Positions 7,743 to 14,295 of a DNA stretch of 20,983 bases are shown piece by piece. The first letter of the stretch is position 1. Every line of letters starts with the position of its first letter. Under the pieces are notes generated by a model, which saw only the letters and a list, made by a program, of their open reading frames with translations, made no database searches and had not been told where the DNA came from. This DNA is from Methylotenera sp. (GTDB lineage: Bacteria > Pseudomonadota > Gammaproteobacteria > Burkholderiales > Methylophilaceae): the NCBI GenBank assembly GCA_013816325.1, contig JACDEP010000018.1, forward strand, positions 1-20,983, in the 5' to 3' direction. A program made the translations under genes and the position numbers.

Positions 7743-7852
7743 GAATAAAGTATGCGAAGTTTAACATGCGCTAAATTTTTGCATAAATGGAATAGAGGCG
7801 AGATTAATGTTCCAGCTTTAGTTAATGAATTTGGTTTAAGTTAACGAGTCTG

Positions 7853-8509
7853 CTACTTCCAAAAGAAATGATTAATGGCATGATTGATTGCTACGGTACC
7901 GAACTTCCAGACCAGATATATCAGCAAACCATAAAAAATAACGGTCAGCACCACGCACAATAAAGCCATTGCAACCATCAAGCCATCCTGCTCTACTTCA
8001 GCCGTTCCGTGAAACAGTATCGCCAGACTTGGGAAAAGATTCTTGAACGGGACTACACCACCCAAAGGAACTGCCAGCAATATTCCCACGGCGATATAAA
8101 TAAAACCGCCAATTTGTCGCCCTAGTTTACCTTCAATCAAAAAACTTAAACGGGGTTTGCTGAACTTACGTAAGAATCCAATAATTTTCAGGCACGTGTT
8201 TACTAAAGTCTGCCGTGTACGTAACCCCAAAGTCACATTACGAATTTTTAGCGGTAATACTAGCTTTGGCTCGTTTTTGAGTAGCTGCAACCCTAGCGCG
8301 ATGAAAGTAGCGCTGCCGATCAAGGCAAAAAAACCTAGCGGTATAGGTTGTAAAAACGGTAGTACCGCCAGTGTTGCAGTGAAGGTATAGGCAGAATGAT
8401 CTAGTTTATCTATTGCAGAGCCAAAAGCCAGCGGCTCGACTGCTGCCTGAGTAGCAAACAGATTCAGCGTTTGAACCAACTCATCATAACGGCTGCCCGG
8501 CTCATTCAT
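7853..8509 (-). CDS. ExoD-like exopolysaccharide synthesis membrane protein
   Basis: This 218-residue membrane protein resembles the ExoD family (named for Rhizobium exopolysaccharide mutants; biochemical role unknown). Visible features are a soluble N-terminal stretch, a long hydrophobic block (about 48-78) with L-P-F-L-Q-P-I-P-L-G, a basic middle, then the G-G-F-I-Y-I-A-V-G-I-L-L-A-V-P-L-G-G segment. Two further hydrophobic segments follow near the C-terminus. The frame is open to an ATG at 8566 inside uppP, but the ATG at 8507-8509 is only five bases past the uppP stop and starts a natural N-terminus (M-N-E-P). The tight spacing says it is translated from the uppP transcript, which supports a role in envelope glycan or lipid-carrier handling. 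Confidence 0.75.
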   Translation of the reverse strand: MNEPGSRYDELVQTLNLFATQAAVEPLAFGSAIDKLDHSAYTFTATLAVLPFLQPIPLGFFALIGSATFIALGLQLLKNEPKLVLPLKIRNVTLGLRTRQTLVNTCLKIIGFLRKFSKPRLSFLIEGKLGRQIGGFIYIAVGILLAVPLGGVVPFKNLFPSLAILFHGTAEVEQDGLMVAMALLCVVLTVIFYGLLIYLVWKFGTVAINHAINHFFWK

Positions 8510-8514
8510 ATTCT

Positions 8515-9336
8515 TTAAACCCCAAAATACAATAAGACGATGATGCCGAACACAATACGGTACCAAGCGAATATCTTGAAGTCATGGCTGGCGACAAAAC
8601 GCAGCAGCATTTTTATCACAAGTAAGGCTGAGGCAAAAGCCGTGATAAAGCCCACCGCGAACATGCCAAGATCATCTACCGATAACAGTTTCCAACTTTT
8701 CAGCAGATCAAAAGCCGTTGCCGCGAACATGATAGGAATCGCCAAGAAGAACGAAAACTCTGTGGCAGTTTTACGGTCCAGGCCGAACATCATGCCGCCA
8801 AGGATGGTAGCACCGGCACGCGATACGCCAGGAATGAGCGCTAGTGACTGAGCAAAGCCTATCTGAATTGCCTGTTTTCTACTGACATTGTCGATGTTAT
8901 GGGTGACCGTTTCTGAACCTGCTGTTTTATTTTCAATGAATAAGATAGCAAAGCCCCCCACAATCAAGGCAATGGCTACGGTGAAGGGTGTAAATAAATA
9001 AGTTTTAATCGCATCGTGAAACACTAAGCCTAATATAGCCGCGGGGAGAAAAGCCAACAACAAGTTAAATACCAGTTGCTGAGCTTTTGATTGATGGTCA
9101 GCCGGTCGTTGTGTGATTTCAATAAAAGTGAGTGCTAACTTTTTTCTATACTCCCAACAAACTGCCAAAATTGCCGCTAGCTGGATAACGATTTCAAAAA
9201 CTTTGCCTTTATCATCGTTAAAATTCAGCAGGTCACCAGCAATAATCAAATGACCAGTACTACTAATGGGAAGGAACTCGGTTGCGCCTTCAACGATACC
9301 GAGGATGAAGGCTTTGAAAAGTATAATTAGGTCCAT
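8515..9336 (-). CDS. uppP: Undecaprenyl-diphosphatase UppP (BacA)
   Basis: This 273-residue polytopic membrane enzyme dephosphorylates undecaprenyl diphosphate to recycle the lipid carrier of peptidoglycan and other envelope glycans; overproduction gives bacitracin resistance. Both family motifs are intact: E-G-A-T-E-F-L-P-I-S-S-T-G-H at 16-29 and P-G-V-S-R-A-G-A-T-I at 169-178, which together form the periplasm-facing active site. Length is normal for the family. It starts at the ATG 9334-9336, heads the pair uppP-exoD, and lies about 210 bases beyond the YidB gene and its terminator, so it likely has its own promoter around 9340-9440. Confidence 0.97.
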   Translation of the reverse strand: MDLIILFKAFILGIVEGATEFLPISSTGHLIIAGDLLNFNDDKGKVFEIVIQLAAILAVCWEYRKKLALTFIEITQRPADHQSKAQQLVFNLLLAFLPAAILGLVFHDAIKTYLFTPFTVAIALIVGGFAILFIENKTAGSETVTHNIDNVSRKQAIQIGFAQSLALIPGVSRAGATILGGMMFGLDRKTATEFSFFLAIPIMFAATAFDLLKSWKLLSVDDLGMFAVGFITAFASALLVIKMLLRFVASHDFKIFAWYRIVFGIIVLLYFGV

Positions 9337-9440
9337 AATTCATTTCTAACAAAATTTTTTAAATAAAAGGTACTACAATAAAACTTACCACGAGGTAAAG
9401 TTAATTCACGCCAAAAGAACCGCCCTAAAAAGTACGGCCA

Positions 9441-9464
9441 TTAAAAAGGGGCGAACCGCCCCTT
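9441..9464 (-). terminator. Rho-independent terminator after the YidB-family gene
   Basis: On the minus strand AAGGGGCG, loop GTT and CGCCCCTT form a perfect 8-bp stem (9446-9464), followed by a T run. It lies about 80 bases past the stop of the gene at 9546-9938 and insulates uppP from it. Confidence 0.85.
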
Positions 9465-9545
9465 AGTTATAGACACTTATCAAAGTGGTTCACAAAGTAA
9501 TTTACAAAGTTATTAGGCATGCTAATTTCAAAAGCTTTTAACATT

Positions 9546-9938
9546 TTAGGCTTTGAGCATACTCAACACAGTATTCAATAAATTACCGGATCCACCACCC
9601 ACTTCACCATTTGGCGTTAGTTTGTCCACAATTGCCGGTAAATGTTCCGCAATTTTATTACTGATGAATTCTGGCGTTAGGCCGAATTTAGCAGCCATCT
9701 GGGCAATTTCACCTTCCCCCAATACGCGGGCCACTTGCTCAGGGGTAACTGATAAGTTTTCACCGCTACCAACCCATGAGGCGGCTTGTTGTGCCAGACC
9801 ATTTTCCCTGAATTTCTCCAGTATGCCTTCGACCCCGCCATTCTGATTAAAAAGATCAATCGCCACTTGCGCCATATTGCCCTCTTGGCCGCCCAATTTA
9901 CCTAGAACTGCGCCAGCTACGCTATCAAAAAATCCCAT
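9546..9938 (-). CDS. YidB family protein (DUF937)
   Basis: This 130-residue soluble protein matches the YidB/DUF937 family: G-F-F-D-S-V-A-G-A-V-L-G-K-L-G-G at the start, a helical middle with V-T-P-E-Q-V-A-R-V-L-G-E-G, and the K-F-G-L-T-P-E-F-I-S-N-K-I-A-E-H-L-P segment close to the C-terminus. The family is widespread in proteobacteria, and its function is unknown. There is no signal or membrane helix. The ATG at 9936-9938 is preceded by GGAG. It is a single-gene unit: its own terminator follows at 9441-9464, and upstream it is divergent from the DUF1348 gene with nearly 300 bases between. Confidence 0.9.
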   Translation of the reverse strand: MGFFDSVAGAVLGKLGGQEGNMAQVAIDLFNQNGGVEGILEKFRENGLAQQAASWVGSGENLSVTPEQVARVLGEGEIAQMAAKFGLTPEFISNKIAEHLPAIVDKLTPNGEVGGGSGNLLNTVLSMLKA

Positions 9939-10018
9939 TTATTACTCCATTAAGTTATTTGAATATTACCCGAAGTGAGGGCTTACGTAACTGCCTTAAG
10001 CCGGTTCCTAATTATAAA

Positions 10019-10036
10019 TATAGTGAGTGCACTATA
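10019..10036. promoter_or_regulatory. Inverted repeat TATAGTG-AGTG-CACTATA in a divergent intergenic region
   Basis: Perfect 7-base arms with a 4-base spacer lie about 80 bases ahead of the YidB gene and about 195 bases ahead of the DUF1348 gene. Size and place suit a dimeric repressor operator. The rest of 9939-10231 shows no gene. Confidence 0.4.
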
Positions 10037-10231
10037 ACGGCTTAATAAGCCGATGGCATTCTCATTCAGATGGATTTTTTAAAATCTCCCCTGTAACCGT
10101 CACGTAATTTCGGGCGTATATTTTGCTTACTTCTGCGTAAAAATCGTGCTCAACCGTAAATTCCTGCCTTATAAAACTTATTGATACAGTTTAGAATGCA
10201 CATTGATTTCTAATAATGTAGAGGCACTCAG

Positions 10232-10705
10232 ATGAACGCAGAAGTAAAACCGCCACTTCCATCTTTTACCCGCGAGTCAGCCATACAAAAAGTGCGCATG
10301 GCTGAGGACGGCTGGAATAGCCGTGACCCGCAACGCGTTGCATTGGTTTATACGGAAGATAGCAAATGGCGTAACCGGGCGGAATTCATTAACGGCCGTG
10401 CCGAAATCGTACAGTTCCTTACCCGCAAATGGGCTAGCGAGCTAGATTACCGTTTGATTAAAGAACTCTGGGCGTTTGATGGTAACCGCATCTCGGTGCG
10501 CTTTGCATATGAGTGGATAGAGGATTCCGGTAACTGGTTTCGCTCTTACGGTAACGAGAATTGGGAATTCAGCGAGCATGGCCTCATGCAAAAGCGTTAC
10601 GCTAGTATCAACGACTTGCCGATTAAAGAATCTGAACGCAAATTCCATTGGCCGCTGGGTCGTCGTCCGGACGACCATCCTGGCTTGAGTGATTTAGGTC
10701 TTTAA
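10232..10705 (+). CDS. NTF2-like DUF1348 family protein
   Basis: This 157-residue soluble protein of the DUF1348 family has a SnoaL/NTF2-like cone fold. Characteristic blocks are A-E-D-G-W-N-S-R-D-P-Q-R-V, Y-T-E-D-S-K-W-R-N-R, F-L-T-R-K-W, F-A-Y-E-W, S-Y-G-N-E-N-W-E-F and the tail W-P-L-G-R-R-P-D-D-H-P-G-L-S-D-L-G-L. The family is highly conserved across bacteria and fungi, and no biochemical function is established to my knowledge. The ATG has GAGG about eight bases ahead. It converges with the RluF-like gene, and the two share the hairpin terminator at 10781-10809. Confidence 0.92.
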   Translation: MNAEVKPPLPSFTRESAIQKVRMAEDGWNSRDPQRVALVYTEDSKWRNRAEFINGRAEIVQFLTRKWASELDYRLIKELWAFDGNRISVRFAYEWIEDSGNWFRSYGNENWEFSEHGLMQKRYASINDLPIKESERKFHWPLGRRPDDHPGLSDLGL

Positions 10706-10780
10706 TAAGACTTTAAACCGATTAAACAATGCTCTGCGAGCCAATATCCATGCGGTGTTTCAGGCATGTTTTTAAACAAT

Positions 10781-10809
10781 AAAGGCTGAAACTACTCGTT
10801 TCAGCCTTT
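10781..10809. terminator. Bidirectional hairpin terminator between convergent genes
   Basis: AAAGGCTGAAA and TTTCAGCCTTT form a perfect 11-bp stem with a 7-base loop, between the convergent DUF1348 and pseudouridine synthase genes. The A/T-rich stem ends supply a U tract in both directions. Confidence 0.85.
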
Positions 10810-10845
10810 AACATTTTCAGCACAGCAAATGGGACTTAGAATACC

Positions 10846-12108
10846 CTAGAACTTCTCTTCAGGTCTTAAATAACGCCATTCACCAACAGGAAGTTTGCCT
10901 AGGCTGATACTGCCGATACGCACGCGCTTCAAGCCTACTACATGTAATCCCACCATTTCGCACATGCGGCGAATCTGGCGCTTTTTACCTTCGCGCAACA
11001 CAAAGCGTAACTGGTCTTCATTCTGCCAGCTTACTTTCGCCGGTTTGAGTTTATCGCCATCTAGGCTTAAACCGAAATTCAAGCGCTTCATATCCGCGTC
11101 GCTCAATTCACCTTCTACGCGTACCAGGTATTCTTTTTCTACGTTAGAGTCTTCACCGATTAAATGACGCGCTATGCGGCCATCTTGGGTTAAAACCAGC
11201 ATGCCTGTAGAGTCAATATCCAAGCGGCCTGCGGGGGCTAAGCCATGCAGGAATCTACGTTCAAATTCTTTAGGCTGATGCGTATGTAGCAAAGGGTCAT
11301 CTTCCCACTGATTTTCTGGGTGTACCAAAACAATGGCGGGCTGATAGCCATCTTCCGCTTGACCACTTACATAGCCAACCGGTTTGTGCAGAATAATGGT
11401 GACGCTTTCAGCCTGAGTTTCGTAGGCATAACTACTGATGACGATTTCTGCATCCGGGTTGATGCGTGAACCTAAGGTATCGGTAATGATGCCATTGACC
11501 ATGACCCAGCCATTGGCAATCCACTCATCGGCCTCACGGCGTGAACATATGCCACGTTCAGCCATCACTTTGGAAAGTCTAGGTTGGTCGGTAGGTGTAG
11601 TGGTAGATTGATAAGCAGCTTTTGCTGCCGCGCCATAAGTAGGCGTTTCAGCATCATAGCCATCGCGCACTTTGCCGCCACGTCGCGGTGCCTGGCGGTA
11701 TTGCGGTTCTTCTCTGCTGGCTCTAGGTGTGGTGCGGGTGTCTACACCATGCGGTTTGGCTGGCTTAGATTCTTTAGGGGTTTCGTTCCTGTTTTCGTTT
11801 CTAGTTTCGTAAAGCTTTGCTGTAGGTCGGGTATCTGTGTCTGTCTTAGCCGGGCTACCATGTGCTGAACTGTTATACATCGTTCCGTCATGGCGATGAT
11901 TACGCTGTCCGGCTTTTGATGCTGTCGGGGCGAAATTTTCTCTATGTTCTGAATGTTGTTGTGCTGTAACTTTTTCATCCCGAGCAGGCATTGCTACTTT
12001 AGGCGGCGCAACTGTGCGGTCGCGTTTAGCAGGGTCAACTCGGCGTACCGGAGACTTTTTTGCCACAGGCGTTTCAGAAGGATTTTTGGTGAGTTTAAGG
12101 GTAGTCAA
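10846..12108 (-). CDS. rluF: RluF/RsuA-family 23S rRNA pseudouridine synthase with long disordered N-terminus
   Basis: This enzyme isomerises a uridine in rRNA. An S4 RNA-binding domain (about 177-224: P-R-L-S-K-V-M-A-E-R-G-I-C-S-R-R-E-A) is followed by the catalytic domain with G-R-L-D-I-D-S-T-G at 294-302 (catalytic Asp297), E-K-E-Y-L-V and K-K-R-Q-I-R-R-M-C-E. The C-terminal G-E-W-R-Y-L-R-P-E-E is like RluF, which modifies U2604 in E. coli. The specific target here is inferred. The first 175 residues are low-complexity, rich in Arg, Lys, Pro, Thr and Glu, and probably disordered. The start is a TTG at 12106-12108 with AGG six bases ahead. The next in-frame Met codons lie well inside the extension. 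Confidence 0.85.
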   Translation of the reverse strand: MTTLKLTKNPSETPVAKKSPVRRVDPAKRDRTVAPPKVAMPARDEKVTAQQHSEHRENFAPTASKAGQRNHRHDGTMYNSSAHGSPAKTDTDTRPTAKLYETRNENRNETPKESKPAKPHGVDTRTTPRASREEPQYRQAPRRGGKVRDGYDAETPTYGAAAKAAYQSTTTPTDQPRLSKVMAERGICSRREADEWIANGWVMVNGIITDTLGSRINPDAEIVISSYAYETQAESVTIILHKPVGYVSGQAEDGYQPAIVLVHPENQWEDDPLLHTHQPKEFERRFLHGLAPAGRLDIDSTGMLVLTQDGRIARHLIGEDSNVEKEYLVRVEGELSDADMKRLNFGLSLDGDKLKPAKVSWQNEDQLRFVLREGKKRQIRRMCEMVGLHVVGLKRVRIGSISLGKLPVGEWRYLRPEEKF

Positions 12109-12256
12109 AATAGCCTAAATGCAAATTTTTATGAATTAGCTATTTTAACAAAAATATAACTAAGTATTTGTATTTATTATGGTCTATTGCGGCCTGCCAT
12201 AAAAAGCCTATATTTGTCTCCATCAAATGCTAATTTATAGATTCAAGGAGATTTCT

Positions 12257-12984
12257 ATGTCTTACTTGCTAAAACGCTTATTCGTCTCTTTGATTCTGTT
12301 CACACCCGCATTCGCATCGGCACCACTAGTTCGTATGCATCACTTTCCAATTTCAGCTATGAGGTTACCGGCCCTGGCGTTTCTGCCACATCGGGGAGCT
12401 TTTTAGTTGCCAGCAGCGGCACAGTAATGGGCCCATCAGAGGGAGTTTCATCTACTGATATCGCACCGGATTATTCATTTGAGTTATCCCACACCATTAC
12501 AGACGGCATCAATAATGCCAGCGGCAGCGCGAAGTACGCACCGGGGGATGACAGCGCTATCATATTTTCACAAACCGATATGAATAATTCCAATTTTTCA
12601 TTCGTGAACACCTGGGCATCCATCCGCATTGATTACTTAGCCAATACCACTTTTACATTATTAGCCGATGCCTATCTCAACATTCAGCCGGAAGCTGGTC
12701 AACAAGCGTTTGCCAGCACCGCAATAGACTTGAATAGTTCGCATAGCGAAAATACCCGTTTAGGTCAGTTGGCATTCTCTCCGTTTACAGGTTCTGAGAG
12801 ATTATCCGTCACGTTCTTTTCACCCAAAGATGAAACGCTTTATTTAACGCTCACCTCTTATGTCACTGCAAATGTGATGGAGGAGCCACCTGTATCTACA
12901 GTGCCAGAGCCTGAAATTTACGTAATGATGTTGGCAGGTTTGTCGCTTATAGGGTTTGTGGCAAGGCGAAGAAATAAAACATAA
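12257..12984 (+). pseudogene. PEP-CTERM sorting-domain protein, reading frame broken after the signal peptide
   Basis: AAGGAG (12245-12250) leads an ATG at 12257 that encodes a clean signal peptide ending A-F-A-S-A. That frame then runs into a TAG at 12404-12406. The rest of the protein continues in another frame from about 12322 without interruption to the stop at 12982-12984, and has no good start of its own. Reading the base at 12322 twice joins the two parts into a smooth precursor (...A-S-A / T-T-S-S-Y-A-S-L-S...) of about 242 residues. The C-terminus shows V-P-E-P-E, a hydrophobic helix and R-R-R-N-K, the PEP-CTERM signal for exosortase-dependent surface sorting. The body has no recognised enzyme domain. 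A single-base deletion, a phase-variable state or a sequencing error are all possible. Confidence 0.8.
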
Positions 12985-12999
12985 AGGTAAGAGTTAATG

Positions 13000-13027
13000 A
13001 AGCCAGCGAATGCTGGCTTTTTATTTT
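13000..13027 (+). terminator. Rho-independent terminator after the PEP-CTERM gene
   Basis: AAGCCAGC, loop GAAT and GCTGGCTT form an 8-bp stem followed by TTTATTTT, 15 bases past the stop. Confidence 0.88.
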
Positions 13028-13495
13028 GGGCTTTGCAACATCAGCGCAGTTCATAAGTTTTGTCGGGTGGTAAGAGTACTAGCCGAGAACAATATGCATG
13101 AACTGCTTGACGGTGGCTGCATTATTCTAGTTGTACTGAACTTGTCTTAGCAATGTCCTAATCGCGGTTTGAAATCTAGGCGGCTTTGATTTTTAGAGCA
13201 GTACTTTCCGTATGTTTCAATTCCGCAAGTGTTATGTAATATACGTATTATTCAAACCTCCGCCTTCCGTAATTGAATAACTGCCTTTTATAGAGCGACA
13301 ACAACTCTCGAACCACTGCAAACGAGTCTTATCTGTCCAAAAATTCTTAAAATCACTTGTAAGAATTTTCTTATGTAGGATTTCCTTTATACCTGATATT
13401 CACGAATGCACATGATGCGTAAACTTGTGAAATAGTGTGTTAACAAATAACCCAAAAATTAATATCAAAATACTTAATTTCAAAAAGGAGCTTCT
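13028..13495. other. Long intergenic region upstream of the secreted protein gene
   Basis: About 470 bases contain no credible gene on either strand. Two inverted repeats are seen. GCAGTTCAT (13046-13054) pairs with ATGAACTGC (13098-13106). AAAATTCTTA (13340-13349) pairs with TAAGAATTTT (13360-13369). The stretch after 13380 is AT-rich and probably holds the promoter of the next gene. The region is long for this otherwise compact sequence and could hide a small RNA or a long leader. Confidence 0.5.
13340..13369. repeat. 10-base perfect inverted repeat with 10-base spacer
   Basis: AAAATTCTTA and TAAGAATTTT flank a 10-base spacer about 125 bases ahead of the secreted protein gene. It could be a regulator site on one face of the helix, or a weak hairpin in a leader RNA. 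Confidence 0.4.
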
Positions 13496-13978
13496 ATGTA
13501 TAAGAGCTTAAAAATCTTTCTTGCTTTTGCAACAATTCTTTTCACCTCGCAGGCCATCGCAGACAACAATAACAACAGTAACAACTCAGGTAGAATCAGC
13601 GAAGATAATATTTCACAAAGTCAGGCTAATCCAAACATTAGTTATAATTCCGAAGCTCGCCGCAACCCTGTTTCTACTGCATTTGCGGTTGCACCGTTAC
13701 CTTCAGCTACCTGTCGTAGTGGCGCAGCACTAGGCGTTCAGGGAATGGGGTTCGGTATCACTGGCGGTGGTGATAAAGCTGTGGTGAGCTGTGAAATTAA
13801 TGAAGCAACTCGTATTGCAGCAACAGTTTTGGGCGATCAAGTTACAGCACTACACATTTTCTGCCAAAATGAATATGCGAAAGTGGCTCCTGCTTGTAAA
13901 GCGATCGCAGCACATGCTGCCGCAAATACGGCAACTCTAGAAAAACATTCTCTTAATGCTAATCCATTGACTAACTAG
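13496..13978 (+). CDS. Secreted protein of unknown function with four cysteines
   Basis: This 160-residue protein has a classic signal peptide (K-S-L-K start, hydrophobic core, cleavage after A-I-A at 20-22). An Asn/Ser-rich linker (23-52) follows, then a compact C-terminal domain with Cys73, Cys99, Cys123 and Cys134. These could form two disulfides in the periplasm. Sequence blocks are T-C-R-S-G-A-A-L-G-V-Q-G, G-F-G-I-T-G-G-G-D-K and I-F-C-Q-N-E-Y. The pattern faintly recalls small secreted proteins seen in some phages and proteobacteria, but I cannot name a family. AAGGAG (13485-13490) gives a strong ribosome site. It stands alone, with a long non-coding leader before it and a repeat element after it. 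Confidence 0.7.
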   Translation: MYKSLKIFLAFATILFTSQAIADNNNNSNNSGRISEDNISQSQANPNISYNSEARRNPVSTAFAVAPLPSATCRSGAALGVQGMGFGITGGGDKAVVSCEINEATRIAATVLGDQVTALHIFCQNEYAKVAPACKAIAAHAAANTATLEKHSLNANPLTN

Positions 13979-14173
13979 CTCATAGTCTCTTCGAAATAAA
14001 TAGCGTGACCAATATGACAATTAGTTCTTATGGAGATTGTCTATAATTGTCGGATTTTTTACTTAAAAATCTTCATTTGATAATTATTAAAATTTGTTAA
14101 TGCCCAATTTGGGAGCTTCTCAGTAATTATTAGATCCAAAATCTAACAATCCATTACTTAACTTATTATTGGG

Positions 14174-14286
14174 TCATTCCGTGAATTGACACGGAATCTA
14201 GTGGCTTATTATTGATAATTAATACTTAATCCAGCGAGTTTGTAATCATTGCTAAAGACGCTGGATACCGACTTTCGTCGGCATGA
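14174..14286. repeat. REP-pair (BIME-like) element next to the thiC stop
   Basis: Two related palindromic units lie head to head. The left unit (14174-14201) opens TCATTCCGTG and closes CACGGAATCTAG. The right unit (14261-14286), read on the other strand, opens TCATGCCGAC and closes GTCGGTATCCAG. The outer sequence TCAT.CCG and inner CGG.ATC.AG are thus shared in inverted order. An inner stem TCCAGCG/CGCTGGA (14230-14236 and 14259-14265) strengthens the fold. Such paired units are common dispersed intergenic repeats in proteobacteria. The right hairpin (CCGAC-GAAA-GTCGG) may also end the thiC transcript. The other DNA between 13979 and 14173 shows nothing clear. Confidence 0.6.
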
Positions 14287-14295
14287 AGGGCATGA

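Noticed and set aside
11584..12159. Plus-strand frames opposite the RluF-like gene
   Set aside because: They are Arg/Cys/Phe-rich mirror products of the low-complexity extension, without ribosome sites.
12310..12335. Programmed ribosomal frameshift in the PEP-CTERM gene
   Set aside because: No slippery heptamer or obvious stimulatory hairpin is seen at the junction; a mutation, phase variation or sequence error is more likely.
13046..13106. Long hairpin GCAGTTCAT...ATGAACTGC as a structured RNA
   Set aside because: There is only a 9-bp stem around a 43-base loop; it is too weak alone to call a feature.
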